Origin: Nitrosarchaeum sp.
GTDB taxonomy: Archaea > Thermoproteota > Nitrososphaeria > Nitrososphaerales > Nitrosopumilaceae
Direction of reading: 5' to 3'
Assembly (NCBI GenBank): GCA_021414365.1
Contig: JAIOOR010000026.1
Location: 1-63,205 of the forward strand
DNA length: 63,205 bases
Each line of letters begins with the position of its first letter. Positions within the stretch are counted from its first letter, which is position 1. Both the position numbers and the translations under genes were made by a program. Positions 35,179-44,785 of this stretch are shown here, in pieces. The notes under the pieces are model-generated. The model was not told the origin of the DNA, searched no databases, and saw only the letters and a list, made by a program, of their open reading frames with translations.

Positions 35179-36036
35179 TTATTTCCTAACATATCTTAAG
35201 GCATATTCTACCATTTCTTTGGGAATATTTCGGCGTGAAACTTTTGAAAGTCCCTTAAACTCGACAGTATTGTTAACCTCATGTACTACCAATCCTCTCT
35301 TCTGATCTTCCATAATGTCAATCCCTAAAATTCCTCCTCCCATAGCTTTTGATGCTTTTGTAGATATCTCTTCGATCTCTTTTGTGATCTCACATAATTC
35401 AGGATCTGCTCCAAGTGCTATGTTTGTCTTAAAACCTCCTGACGATTTTCTATACATGGCAGCTATTGGTTCATCACCAATAGTAATAACTCGAATATCT
35501 CTTGGTGGTCTATTGATTACTTCTTGAAGGTAAAAGATTCTGTCATGTGGGCTATCTGTAATGTCTCTTATCTCAAATAATGCATCAGCTGTATCTTTGT
35601 CTTTTAGTTGCATCACGCCTCTTCCCCAGCTTCCAATGACTGGCTTTATCACTAGAGGATACCCAACTTTTTCTATATTTTCTGAGGCACTCTCACTTGA
35701 GAATGAAAAGTACGTTTTTGGTGTAGGTACATTATATTTTTTTAAAATTAAAGTCATGAACATTTTATTTCCGCACAGATTTGCAACTTGAAATTTGTTG
35801 AGTACTGGCACATCCATAAATTCAAGACAAGAAGTAAAATGGAGACCTCTAAAATAACTTACACATCTCTCTAAAACTACGTCTCCAAAATCAAAATCAT
35901 CTTTTTTGCTGTCTGTATTGATCTGTGTAATCTTGGCATCTTGCATCACTGCCTGGTGCCCTAGATTCAATGCCTCTTTTTCAAGCATCTTCTCTTCCGT
36001 CCTTAGACGGTCAAATACAATACAGATCTTTGACAT
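35179..36036 (-). CDS. argX: ArgX, glutamate--LysW ligase
   Basis: This 285-residue ATP-grasp enzyme is paralogous to the LysX at 29402-30250. The ATP and metal motifs KPVIGSWGRG and EVNNTVEF are conserved. Where LysX has FKN[TS], this protein has EFKGLSKV; Gly-Leu is close to the Gly-Phe signature I recall for ArgX, so glutamate is the likely substrate and the product enters ornithine/arginine synthesis. Location between argG-lysW2 and lysY supports this. Its ATG overlaps the lysW2 stop (TAATG). Confidence 0.82.
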   Translation of the reverse strand: MSKICIVFDRLRTEEKMLEKEALNLGHQAVMQDAKITQINTDSKKDDFDFGDVVLERCVSYFRGLHFTSCLEFMDVPVLNKFQVANLCGNKMFMTLILKKYNVPTPKTYFSFSSESASENIEKVGYPLVIKPVIGSWGRGVMQLKDKDTADALFEIRDITDSPHDRIFYLQEVINRPPRDIRVITIGDEPIAAMYRKSSGGFKTNIALGADPELCEITKEIEEISTKASKAMGGGILGIDIMEDQKRGLVVHEVNNTVEFKGLSKVSRRNIPKEMVEYALRYVRK

Positions 36037-36203
36037 TACTCTCCCCAGTCTTCGCCTACAGTTTCTGCTTGTTTTAGCTCAACTACAGATCCATTTTTTT
36101 TTGCGATCTCAAAGTCGGCACCACAATCAGAACAAGAGATTATCTCTCCAACAGAGGCATCGTCTGGGATGTTAAGAGTTGCATCACATTCTTGACATTT
36201 CAT
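36036..36203 (-). CDS. lysW: LysW2, amino-group carrier protein with C-terminal EDWGE
   Basis: This is a 55-residue carrier with cysteine knuckles CQEC (3-6) and CSDC (25-28) and the canonical tail TVGEDWGE, the terminal Glu being the attachment residue. It shares length and architecture with LysW1 but differs in many surface positions. It overlaps argG by 4 nt upstream and argX by 1 nt downstream, so this copy is physically tied to the arginine half of the cluster. Confidence 0.92.
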   Translation of the reverse strand: MKCQECDATLNIPDDASVGEIISCSDCGADFEIAKKNGSVVELKQAETVGEDWGE

Positions 36204-37399
36204 ATTTTTGTTGACCTTTTCTTTTGTAATTTATTAGCTTCTGTTGACTGAATTCCCCACAATTCTACAAATCCTTTTGCCATTTTTTGATCAAAAGTTG
36301 ATTCTGAACCATATGTGGCGATCTTGTGACTATATAGTGAATACTCTGACTTTCTTCCAACCACTCTCATGCTTCCTTTGAATAGTTTTAGTTTTACCGT
36401 TCCTGATACTGGTTTTTGTGATGTTTCAATAAATGCATCTAGATCTTGTTTTAGAGGATCTTGCCATAATCCTGAATATGCAAGATATGCCCATTCATCA
36501 TCAATAATTGATTTGAATTTATTTTCATGTTTTGTGTGAACCATTTTTTCTAAATCTGAATGAGCTTCAATTAGGCATAATGCACCTGGAGTCTCATAAA
36601 CCTCGCGCGATTTTATCCCAACCACTCTGTCTTCAATATGATCAATAATTCCAACTCCTGCATCACCTGCTTTTTTGTTTACATACTCGATTAATTTTAT
36701 TGGTTCAAGACTTTTTCCATCTACTGCAACAGGAATCCCTTTTTCAAATTTAATTTCAATGTATGTTGGTTTGTCTGGTAAGTTTTTTGTTTTTACCCAA
36801 ATGAATGCATCATCAGGAGGTTCACTGTAAGGGTCTTCTAAAACTCCGCCTTCAATTGCACGGCCCCACAAGTTTTGATCAATACTGAATCTTTTTGCTA
36901 CTGAATCAATTTCAATTCCATGTTTTTTTGCAAATGCTAATTCTGTTACTCTGTCTAAATTCTTGTCTCTAATTGGTGCAATGATTGGTAAATCAGAACC
37001 TGAACGCAATGTGATGTCAAATCTAACTTGATCATTTCCTTTACCTGAACATCCATGAGCTAGTGATGTCACTTTTTCTTTTTTTGCAATTTCTAAAACT
37101 TTTTCTGCAATTAGTGGTCTGGCCAATGCTGTTGCCAAACAATATTTCTTTTGATAAAGTGCATTTGCTTTAATTGATGGGAAAATAAATTTTTCAACAA
37201 ACTCTTTTCTTGCATCAATGTTGTAGTGCTTTATCACTCCAAGCTTTTTTGCTTTGGCCTCAATTTTTTTCTGATCATCACCTTGACCTACATCTACAGT
37301 TACTGTTATGACATCCATGTTGTATTCTTCTTGAAGATATTTTACCACAACTGATGTATCTAGTCCACCAGAAAATGCAAGAATTCCTTTTTCAGCCAT
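36200..37399 (-). CDS. argG: Argininosuccinate synthase
   Basis: From ATG 37399 this is 399 residues, the usual ArgG length (an upstream ATG at 37408 adds three residues). The PP-loop ATP motif LAFSGGLDTSV is at the start, and GCSGKGNDQVRF and the EGGVLEDPYSEPP substrate region follow. It joins citrulline and aspartate in arginine synthesis. It heads the operon, so arginine and lysine genes are co-transcribed. No argH is visible in the window. Confidence 0.95.
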   Translation of the reverse strand: MAEKGILAFSGGLDTSVVVKYLQEEYNMDVITVTVDVGQGDDQKKIEAKAKKLGVIKHYNIDARKEFVEKFIFPSIKANALYQKKYCLATALARPLIAEKVLEIAKKEKVTSLAHGCSGKGNDQVRFDITLRSGSDLPIIAPIRDKNLDRVTELAFAKKHGIEIDSVAKRFSIDQNLWGRAIEGGVLEDPYSEPPDDAFIWVKTKNLPDKPTYIEIKFEKGIPVAVDGKSLEPIKLIEYVNKKAGDAGVGIIDHIEDRVVGIKSREVYETPGALCLIEAHSDLEKMVHTKHENKFKSIIDDEWAYLAYSGLWQDPLKQDLDAFIETSQKPVSGTVKLKLFKGSMRVVGRKSEYSLYSHKIATYGSESTFDQKMAKGFVELWGIQSTEANKLQKKRSTKI

Positions 37400-37502
37400 A
37401 AAACACATTTTCCCGTTGTATTTTGGAATTTATCTTTTGTGATGCACTGAAAATTAAAAATCTCTTTCAACTCTTTCTAACTAGCTTGAGCTAAAATTCG
37501 AT

Positions 37503-37511
37503 GATTATTTA
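37503..37511 (+). promoter_or_regulatory. TATA-like element of the ABC importer operon
   Basis: GATTATTTAAC overlaps this position, about 29 nt before the ATG at 37536, in the intergenic region divergent from argG. Confidence 0.4.
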
Positions 37512-37535
37512 ACAGTCAAAATATAACGCTGTTTT

Positions 37536-38567
37536 ATGAAAATGCGATCAATAATTTTGGCAGGAATTGTTGGCATTTCTCTGATACTTGCTGTGGGAAT
37601 CATAGTAAAATCTGATAGAACTGCACCTGAAAACAAGATCAGAGTGGCATATTTTCCCAACTTAACACATGCAGTTCCAATCATTGGAATGGAAAGAGGA
37701 ACATTTGCACAACAAATTGGAAATTACACTGTAATTGAACCCGTATTGTTTGATTCTGGACCTCAGGTGATTGAATCTATTTTTGCCGGTTCTGTGGATA
37801 TTGCATATGTTGGTCCCGGACCTGCAATTAACGGATTTTTAAAATCTGAACATCATGATGTAAAAATTTTATCTGGCGCTGCAAGTGGTGGTGTTAGCTT
37901 TATTGTTCATCCAAATTCTAAAATTAATTCTGTTGCTGATTTTAACGGAAAAAAAATTGCAGCACCGCAAATTGGAAACACTCAAGATATCTCATTGAGA
38001 ACATATCTTTCTGAGAACGGATTAAAACCAGCTGAAAAAGGTGGTTCAGTTATTGTTTTGAATGTACCAAATTCTGATATCTACACATTATTTGCAAAAG
38101 GTGATATTGATGCTGCGTGGGTTCCTGAACCCACTGCTACTCTATTAGTACAAAAATTAAACGGTACAAGATTATTTAATGAAGAAGATATTTGGCCTGA
38201 ACATAGATTTGCATCCGTTTTGTTAATTGCTAGAGAAGAATATGTGAATCAACATCCTCAAATTATCCACAAATGGCTTGAAGCAAATCAACAAACAATA
38301 GACTGGATAAACTCTAATCCAGAACAGACTAGAATTCTTTTTAATCAATTTCTTAAAAGAGAACTGGGTAAATCTCTTTCTGATAATTTAATTGATGAAT
38401 CATTATCTAATTTAGAAATTACATCTGATCCTGTTGTTAATTCTATTGAGACCTTTGCTAAAAGGGCAGATTCACTTGGTTATTTGGGAAGACATGGTTA
38501 TGATCTGAATGGAATTTTCTTTGACATAAATTCAAATTCCCAATTACAGGAGGTTTTGTTACATTGA
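37536..38567 (+). CDS. NitT/TauT-type ABC transporter substrate-binding protein
   Basis: This 343-residue protein has an N-terminal hydrophobic anchor (residues 5-24) followed by a SsuA/TauA-like two-lobed domain: RVAYFPNLTHAVPIIGMERG, GPGPAING and WVPEPTATLL. Family members bind nitrate, taurine, alkanesulfonates, thiamine precursors or bicarbonate. There is no lipobox cysteine, so it is probably held by the uncleaved helix at the outer face of the membrane. The stop overlaps the ATPase gene by 4 nt. The ligand is not deducible from sequence. Confidence 0.85.
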   Translation: MKMRSIILAGIVGISLILAVGIIVKSDRTAPENKIRVAYFPNLTHAVPIIGMERGTFAQQIGNYTVIEPVLFDSGPQVIESIFAGSVDIAYVGPGPAINGFLKSEHHDVKILSGAASGGVSFIVHPNSKINSVADFNGKKIAAPQIGNTQDISLRTYLSENGLKPAEKGGSVIVLNVPNSDIYTLFAKGDIDAAWVPEPTATLLVQKLNGTRLFNEEDIWPEHRFASVLLIAREEYVNQHPQIIHKWLEANQQTIDWINSNPEQTRILFNQFLKRELGKSLSDNLIDESLSNLEITSDPVVNSIETFAKRADSLGYLGRHGYDLNGIFFDINSNSQLQEVLLH

Positions 38568-39325
38568 CAAAACTTGAGGCTAAAAACATTGTAAAATATT
38601 TCAAACATGACAGCCATCGTCTAAAGGCGTTGGGTGGAATAAATCTACAAATTGAAGACGGTGAATTTGTCTGCTTAGTTGGACCTTCTGGATGTGGCAA
38701 GTCAACTTTTTTGCGAATTGTTGCAGGTTTGGAAACTCCTGATGAAGGTGAAATTCTATTTGATGGAAAACCTGTCACCACTACTGGTCCTGAAAGAATC
38801 ATAGTTTTTCAAGAGGGTGCATTGTTTCCTTGGTTGAAAGTACAAGATAATGTGGAATTTGGTTTGAAGATGGCGGGAATTCCAAAAGAAGAACGTTCAC
38901 AGATATCAAAAAGATACTTGGATATGATGCAATTGACAAAATTCGCTGATTCATACACATACCAACTTTCAACTGGAATGAAGCAGAGAGTAGCGATAGC
39001 TAGAGCACTTGTTATGGATCCTGATGTGTTACTAATGGATGAGCCTTTTGCAGCACTTGATGCACAAACAAGAGACTTGCTATTAGTGGAAATGCAATTG
39101 ATATGGGAAAAAACAAAAAAGACGATTCTGTTTGTAACTCATAATGTTGCAGAAGCTACAGTGCTTGGAACTAAGATTGCAATATTTAGCAATAGACCCT
39201 CTACGATTAAAAAAATAATTGGTGTTGACTATAAACGACCAAGACTTGTCGAGGATCAAAATCTATTACCACTTCAACAAGAAATTTTATCGGAATTACG
39301 GCCTGAGGTAAAGAAAAACCTGTGA
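38564..39325 (+). CDS. ABC transporter ATP-binding protein (NitT/TauT type)
   Basis: The product has 253 residues with TTG start and complete ATPase motifs: Walker A GPSGCGKST (about 45-53), Q-loop VFQEGALFPW, signature LSTGMKQR, Walker B VLLMDEPFAALD and the H-switch FVTHNVAEA. It is of the SsuB/TauB size and energises uptake with the adjacent permease. The order is binding protein, ATPase, permease, with a 4-nt overlap and a 4-bp gap, a compact operon. Confidence 0.92.
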   Translation: MTKLEAKNIVKYFKHDSHRLKALGGINLQIEDGEFVCLVGPSGCGKSTFLRIVAGLETPDEGEILFDGKPVTTTGPERIIVFQEGALFPWLKVQDNVEFGLKMAGIPKEERSQISKRYLDMMQLTKFADSYTYQLSTGMKQRVAIARALVMDPDVLLMDEPFAALDAQTRDLLLVEMQLIWEKTKKTILFVTHNVAEATVLGTKIAIFSNRPSTIKKIIGVDYKRPRLVEDQNLLPLQQEILSELRPEVKKNL

Positions 39326-39329
39326 TATT

Positions 39330-40088
39330 ATGAAAAAAAATACTTTGATGAAGCAAATTATCTTTTATGTTTCACTTGTAATTGTTTGGCAGATTATTTC
39401 AATGACGAATCTGTGGCCTAACAATCTTTTTCCTTCACCATATGAGGTGGCTGAAGATCTTGTGTATACTGCAGCAGATGGAAGTTTGTTCTATGGAATA
39501 GCAACCAGTCTTTTGAGATTGATAATTGGATTGACAATTTCGATAGTTGGTGGAATGCTGCTTGGAATTCTTATGGCAAGAGTGGAAACTGTAAACCAGA
39601 CTATTGGCTCATTGATTCTAGGATTACAATCAATTCCATCAGTTGCATGGGTGCCACTTGCAATACTCTGGTTCGGATTGACAGATGGTGGAATTATCTT
39701 TGTTACTGCAATTGGTTCAATGTTTGCTGTGACTATCTCTACTTACACAGGTGTCAAAAACATCAATCCGCACTACATTGAGGCTGCAAGAAACATGGGT
39801 GCGAAAGGTACTCAATTGGCTACATATGTCTTAATTCCTGCTGCATTTCCATATCTGATTTCTGGTTTCAAACAAGGATGGGCTTTTGCATGGAGAGGAG
39901 TGATAGGTGCTGAGTTGTTATTTTCATTTTTAGGATTAGGATTTTTGCTCAATGTTGGACGACAGCTAAATGACATCTCTCAAGTGTTTGCAATAATGTT
40001 AGTAATCATGATGGTTGGAATTGCAATTGATGGAATAATTTTCAAGAGACTTGAAAATAAAGTCATGTCTAGATGGGGACTCCGTTAA
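39330..40088 (+). CDS. ABC transporter permease (NitT/TauT type)
   Basis: The 252-residue permease has six hydrophobic helices. The EAA-type cytoplasmic loop is EAARNMGAKGTQLATYVLIPAAFP (coupling helix, about 147-170 split by function) and the end GVIGAELLFSFLGLGFLL is typical of SsuC/TauC. It completes a three-gene importer. The next gene, an MFS transporter, is convergent with only 3 bp between. Confidence 0.9.
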   Translation: MKKNTLMKQIIFYVSLVIVWQIISMTNLWPNNLFPSPYEVAEDLVYTAADGSLFYGIATSLLRLIIGLTISIVGGMLLGILMARVETVNQTIGSLILGLQSIPSVAWVPLAILWFGLTDGGIIFVTAIGSMFAVTISTYTGVKNINPHYIEAARNMGAKGTQLATYVLIPAAFPYLISGFKQGWAFAWRGVIGAELLFSFLGLGFLLNVGRQLNDISQVFAIMLVIMMVGIAIDGIIFKRLENKVMSRWGLR

Positions 40089-40091
40089 GTT

Positions 40092-41192
40092 TCAGTTTTT
40101 TATTTTTAGTGATACTGCAAATGCGACAATGATTATTGCAACTGCAAAATACATTACAGATACATAATCAAACATAAATGCAATAATGCCTGCAATAAAA
40201 GGTCCTATAACTGTGGCAATTGATATTGTAGAGCTAAAGATTCCAGTTGATGTAGAACGTGGATTGTTATCCATCAGATGAAAGTTACCTGCAATAAACA
40301 ATAGCCCCCATGTAGCTCCTACAAGTGCCATAAATGGCATTGCCATCCACCATTCTGTGATAAATGCCAATCCTACAAAGACAAATGCTGTACATCCAAT
40401 CCCAATTTTGAATTTTGTTATATTTGTATGATTGAATTTGCTTGCCATCAAATTCATTATGACAAATGCAGTCAACGTATTTGCAACATACACAATTGAT
40501 ATCTGATAAAGCTCAGCACCTAATTTCTCCATTAGCATCAATGGAAATATTGTCCAAACAGCTGTAGCCCCAATATGTCTTAAAAGTAACGACAAGAAAA
40601 GAAATCTATTTTTTGAAATTATTTTTTTTGTAGTTTCTGGACGTATCTCTTTTTCTTGTAATGTGTTTGGCAACTTGATTGTAAAGATTAGTCCCATAAG
40701 AAATGAAGCTGCACTAATCAAAAAAACTATCTTGAGATCATTTGCAAGTCCGGCAGCTGCGATTCCTGCAAGCCACCCCAATGCTTGAAATGAAAATACT
40801 GTGGCGGCTCTCTTTTTTTCAATATTTGCCTCATAAGTGTAGGCAATCATTGCTGGAATCATGATTCCACTTGCAACACCGGCTGCAATTCTTACTAGTA
40901 GTAACAAAGTGATATCATTTGCAAAATAATGCAAGCCAAAAGCTGCAGCACATCCAATGAACCCGATTCTGATGAATTTGAGCCTGGTTCCTTTCTTGTC
41001 TGAATGTCTTCCAAAATAAATCTCAGATAAAATCTGGGCAAAACTAAAGGATGCAACAATCAACCCGACCTCAAAGATGGACTTTGTAACTCCCCTTGCA
41101 ATTAAAGGCATGAAAACAAATACCATGGAGATTCCGGCATGTTGAAAAAAGGTTGCGCTACGAACTAGGTTGTTTACTTGAATCTTTTGCAT
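40092..41192 (-). CDS. Major facilitator superfamily transporter
   Basis: This 366-residue protein has about eleven to twelve membrane helices. The loop 2-3 motif reads YFGRHSDKKGTRLKF, close to the MFS consensus GxxxDRxGRR. The family resembles TsgA/sugar-efflux-like MFS proteins with no clear substrate. It is convergent with the ABC permease and divergent from the methionine synthase genes. Confidence 0.8.
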   Translation of the reverse strand: MQKIQVNNLVRSATFFQHAGISMVFVFMPLIARGVTKSIFEVGLIVASFSFAQILSEIYFGRHSDKKGTRLKFIRIGFIGCAAAFGLHYFANDITLLLLVRIAAGVASGIMIPAMIAYTYEANIEKKRAATVFSFQALGWLAGIAAAGLANDLKIVFLISAASFLMGLIFTIKLPNTLQEKEIRPETTKKIISKNRFLFLSLLLRHIGATAVWTIFPLMLMEKLGAELYQISIVYVANTLTAFVIMNLMASKFNHTNITKFKIGIGCTAFVFVGLAFITEWWMAMPFMALVGATWGLLFIAGNFHLMDNNPRSTSTGIFSSTISIATVIGPFIAGIIAFMFDYVSVMYFAVAIIIVAFAVSLKIKN

Positions 41193-41295
41193 AAATGTAC
41201 ATAAAACTCCTTTTACCTAATTTCAATATACGTATCAATACTATGTAGTTTCTTCTCAAAAGAGTTAAACAATCTAGAAACACTCTAAAAATAAA

Positions 41296-42258
41296 TTGGT
41301 ACAAAAAGAACCATTCCTTACTGCACTACAAAATAGAATCTTGCTTTTTGATGGTGCAATGGGAACTGAAATTCAAAAATATGATCCAAAGCCTGAAGAT
41401 TTTCCAAATAATCAAGATGGTTTTAACGACGGTTTGGTAATAACTCATCCAGAATGGATAAAACAAATTCATAGGAATTATTTAGATGCAGGTGCTGATT
41501 GTATTGAAACTAATTCTTTTGGTTCAAACAAAATAAAATTAGATGAATACGGCTTTGGTGATCAAACAGTAGAGTTTAACAAAAAAATAGCACAACTTGC
41601 AGTAGATGTCTGTTCAGAATATTCTGATAGGCCTAGATATGTAATTGGTTCAATGGGACCGTCAGGTTATCTTCCAAGTTCAAATGATCCTGATTTGGGA
41701 CAAAAACCTCTTAATGAAATTAAAGATGCTTTTGAATTACAATCTGAAGGTCTAATTCTTGGTGGCGTTGATGCTTTACTAATTGAGACGAGTCAGGATA
41801 TTTTGGAAGTAAAACTTGTCATTGAAGCATGTCATGATGCCATGAAAAAGACTGGGAAAAAAATTCCAATCATTGCAAATACAACTTTGGATCAGTATGG
41901 AAAAATGCTACTTGGGACAAACATTCAAGCTGCATACACCACAGTATCTGATATGGGAATTGACGTTTTTGGTCTTAACTGCTCCACTGGTCCGTCTGAA
42001 ATGATTCCAAGTGTTAGATGGCTTGATGAGCAAAATGAACATAACATATTGGTAGTTCCAAACGCAGGTATGCCTGAAAATCAGGGTGGACATGCAATAT
42101 ACAAAATGACTCCTGAAAAAATGGGTGAAGTGCTAGGTGATTTTCTTAAACAGTACAAAAAAGTTCGAATAATTGGTGGTTGTTGTGGGACAAATCCTCA
42201 ACATATTGCTGCATTAAGAAAAGTAATTGACGAAAAAGACTATTCTATCAAGGGTTAG
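41296..42258 (+). CDS. metH: Homocysteine-binding subunit of methionine synthase
   Basis: This 320-residue protein (TTG start) is the homocysteine S-methyltransferase domain. LLFDGAMGTEIQ starts the barrel, TNSFGSNKIKLDEY is the substrate region, and the zinc ligands are Cys in FGLNCSTGP and the paired Cys in GGCCGTNPQHI. It corresponds to the first module of bacterial MetH. The other modules are encoded by the next gene 31 bp downstream, so the enzyme is split in two polypeptides. A stand-alone S-methylmethionine-dependent enzyme is the alternative, but the neighbour argues against it. Confidence 0.88.
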   Translation: MVQKEPFLTALQNRILLFDGAMGTEIQKYDPKPEDFPNNQDGFNDGLVITHPEWIKQIHRNYLDAGADCIETNSFGSNKIKLDEYGFGDQTVEFNKKIAQLAVDVCSEYSDRPRYVIGSMGPSGYLPSSNDPDLGQKPLNEIKDAFELQSEGLILGGVDALLIETSQDILEVKLVIEACHDAMKKTGKKIPIIANTTLDQYGKMLLGTNIQAAYTTVSDMGIDVFGLNCSTGPSEMIPSVRWLDEQNEHNILVVPNAGMPENQGGHAIYKMTPEKMGEVLGDFLKQYKKVRIIGGCCGTNPQHIAALRKVIDEKDYSIKG

Positions 42259-42289
42259 GTTTTTAGAAAAATGAGGAGAATGTAACATA

Positions 42290-44785
42290 TTGATTCCTAG
42301 AGTTAGTTCAGCACTAAAAGCAGTTGATTTGAAACAATTACCTCCTCCTCTGATAATTGGGGAGAGAATAAACACACAGGGTTCAAAAAAAGCAAAGCAG
42401 CTAGTACTCAATGATGATTATGATGGGTTAGTTGATTTAGCAAGAGTCCAGGTAGAAGATGGGGCACATTGCCTTGATGTCTGTGTTGCAACCACTGAAC
42501 GATCCGATGAACACAAGTTTATGGTAAACCTTGTAAAAAAATTAAGTTTAGAAATTGATGCTCCATTAGTAATTGATTCTACAGATCCAGATGTGATAAA
42601 ATCAGCTGTCGAACAAATTCCTGGTAGACCAATAATTAACTCAATTAATTTGGAAGGAGATGGAAGTAGATTTGAAAAACTTGCCCCAATAATGGCAAAA
42701 TATGGTTTACCTGCAATTGCATTGTGTATTGGACCAAAAGGCATGGCAAAGACTCCTCAAGAGAAAGTTGAAACCGCGGAACTACTTTATGAGACAGGAA
42801 AAAAATATGGATTACAAATTGAGCAATTTATTTTTGATGTCTTAACTTTTACACTTGCTACTGGAGAAGACGAGTTCTTAGATGCAGGAAAAAATACTTT
42901 GGAAGGCATACGACTGGTAAAAGAAAAATTTCCAAAATCCTTTACCACTTTGGGATTGAGCAACATCAGTTTTGGATTGGTTCCATATGCAAGAAAAGTT
43001 CTTAATTCTGTATTTTTGTATCACGCAGTAAAATCTGGATTGGATACTGCAATTGTTAATGCAAAAGAAATAATTCCATATGGGGAAATTGATGAAAAAG
43101 AAAAAAAATTAGCCGAAGATTTAATCTACAACACTCATCCAAACGCGTTATCTGAATTAATTATTTATTTTGAAAAGGCAGGTTCCCAAGATGACAATAC
43201 TTCAAAAAAAATGGATGTGGATCCTACATGGTCTCCTGGGAAACGTGCATACTTTAGAATTTTAAATAGATTAAAAGATGGAATTCAAAACGATGTTGTT
43301 TCTGCTATTGCTGAAAAAGTAGGTAAAGATGACATCATTGAAGATCATGATGGTATCCTTTCTCTAAATGCTCCGCAAACAATTACACATGATGGAGCAA
43401 TTAGGACACTCAATGAAGACTTACTTCCTGCAATGAAGGAGGTAGGTGACAAATTTGGTTCTGGTGAATTAATTCTACCATTTGTTCTAAAGTCTGCTGA
43501 GTGCATGAAGGCAGCAGTTGGGGAATTAGAAAAATATCTAGTTAAAGAAGAAGGCACATCTAAAGGAAAACTCGTACTTGGAACTGTCTATGGCGATGTA
43601 CATGATATTGGAAAGAATTTGGTAAAAACAATTTTTCAAAATAATGGTTACACAGTTTATGACCTTGGAAAGCAAGTACCCTTGCAAAAATTCTTGGAAA
43701 AAATAGATGAAGTAAAACCTGATGCACTTGGGCTATCTGCACTCTTGGTATCTACATCAAAGCAGATGCAATATTTTGTTGAACATGCAAGAAAAAACAA
43801 CATGAATATTCCAATTTTATGCGGTGGTGCTGCAATCAACAGCAATTACATCAACAGAATTGCAAAAGAAGGAAGTATCTACGAATCTGGAGTGTTTTAC
43901 TGCAATACCATGTTTGAGGGTTTGAAAACAATGGACACATTGGTATCAGATGAAAAACCAAAATTTTTGGCGCAGTGGAGGGAGAAACTAGAGAATTGGA
44001 AAGAAAAATCTACTGCAGTAGTTGACACTGCAAATCTTCCAAAAAGTAACATCAAACCTGTAACTCCTCCGACTCCTCAAATAATTGGAGAGCCAATCAG
44101 ATTGAAATCTGATCAAATTAAGATGAATGAGGTTTGGGAATTAATTGATAAAAAATCTCTCTTCAAGTTATCTTGGGGTCTGCGTGGAAAATCGGGCTCA
44201 GAACAAGAGGCGGATCATGAAATATTGCTAAATCAATGGAAGATTCGAATAATTAGAGAAAAATTATTTGAACCTGAAATTGTATATGGTTTTTTTAAAT
44301 GCCACAACAAAGACGGAAAGCTAATAGTCGATAATCCAAGTGGTAAAAGTGAAGAATTTGACTTTCCACGTTCCTCAAAAGCCAGTCATCTTTGCCTTAC
44401 TGATTATTTTGGAGATGATGATATTGTTGCATTTCAGGCAGTCACAGTTGGAAACAGAGTTTCAGATGTTATAGAAAAATGGAATAAAGAAGACAAGTAC
44501 ACTGATGCTTACTATTTGCATGGTTTGGCAGTTGAAGTAGCTGAGGCATTAGCAGAATGGATTAACAGGAAAATAAAATCTGAACTAAAACTTGAGACAG
44601 GAGGACTGCGGTATAGTTGGGGATTTCCAAGCTGCCCTGATGTTTCACAACATAATTTAGTTTGGAATTTACTGCATCCAGAAAAATCTGGCATGACGTT
44701 GACTGAATCTGGGCAAATCATTCCAGAGCAATCTACTGCGGCAATTGTAGTACATCATCCTGAATCGCAGTACTTTGTTCTTTAG
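42290..44785 (+). CDS. metH: B12-dependent methionine synthase, folate/B12/activation modules
   Basis: This 831-residue protein (TTG start) holds the remaining MetH modules in order: pterin-binding barrel (GERINTQGSKKAKQL, about 24-38, to about 280), a helical cap, the cobalamin domain with DVHDIGKNLV (about 438-447; His is the lower cobalt ligand) and GLSALLVSTSKQM, and a C-terminal SAM-dependent reactivation domain with GGLRYSWGFPSCPD (about 767-780). Presence of the reactivation domain means a full cobalamin-dependent enzyme. AOA make cobalamin and are thought to supply it to other plankton; this gene shows an internal use. The final 4 bases overlap the convergent metF-like gene. Confidence 0.92.
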   Translation: MIPRVSSALKAVDLKQLPPPLIIGERINTQGSKKAKQLVLNDDYDGLVDLARVQVEDGAHCLDVCVATTERSDEHKFMVNLVKKLSLEIDAPLVIDSTDPDVIKSAVEQIPGRPIINSINLEGDGSRFEKLAPIMAKYGLPAIALCIGPKGMAKTPQEKVETAELLYETGKKYGLQIEQFIFDVLTFTLATGEDEFLDAGKNTLEGIRLVKEKFPKSFTTLGLSNISFGLVPYARKVLNSVFLYHAVKSGLDTAIVNAKEIIPYGEIDEKEKKLAEDLIYNTHPNALSELIIYFEKAGSQDDNTSKKMDVDPTWSPGKRAYFRILNRLKDGIQNDVVSAIAEKVGKDDIIEDHDGILSLNAPQTITHDGAIRTLNEDLLPAMKEVGDKFGSGELILPFVLKSAECMKAAVGELEKYLVKEEGTSKGKLVLGTVYGDVHDIGKNLVKTIFQNNGYTVYDLGKQVPLQKFLEKIDEVKPDALGLSALLVSTSKQMQYFVEHARKNNMNIPILCGGAAINSNYINRIAKEGSIYESGVFYCNTMFEGLKTMDTLVSDEKPKFLAQWREKLENWKEKSTAVVDTANLPKSNIKPVTPPTPQIIGEPIRLKSDQIKMNEVWELIDKKSLFKLSWGLRGKSGSEQEADHEILLNQWKIRIIREKLFEPEIVYGFFKCHNKDGKLIVDNPSGKSEEFDFPRSSKASHLCLTDYFGDDDIVAFQAVTVGNRVSDVIEKWNKEDKYTDAYYLHGLAVEVAEALAEWINRKIKSELKLETGGLRYSWGFPSCPDVSQHNLVWNLLHPEKSGMTLTESGQIIPEQSTAAIVVHHPESQYFVL

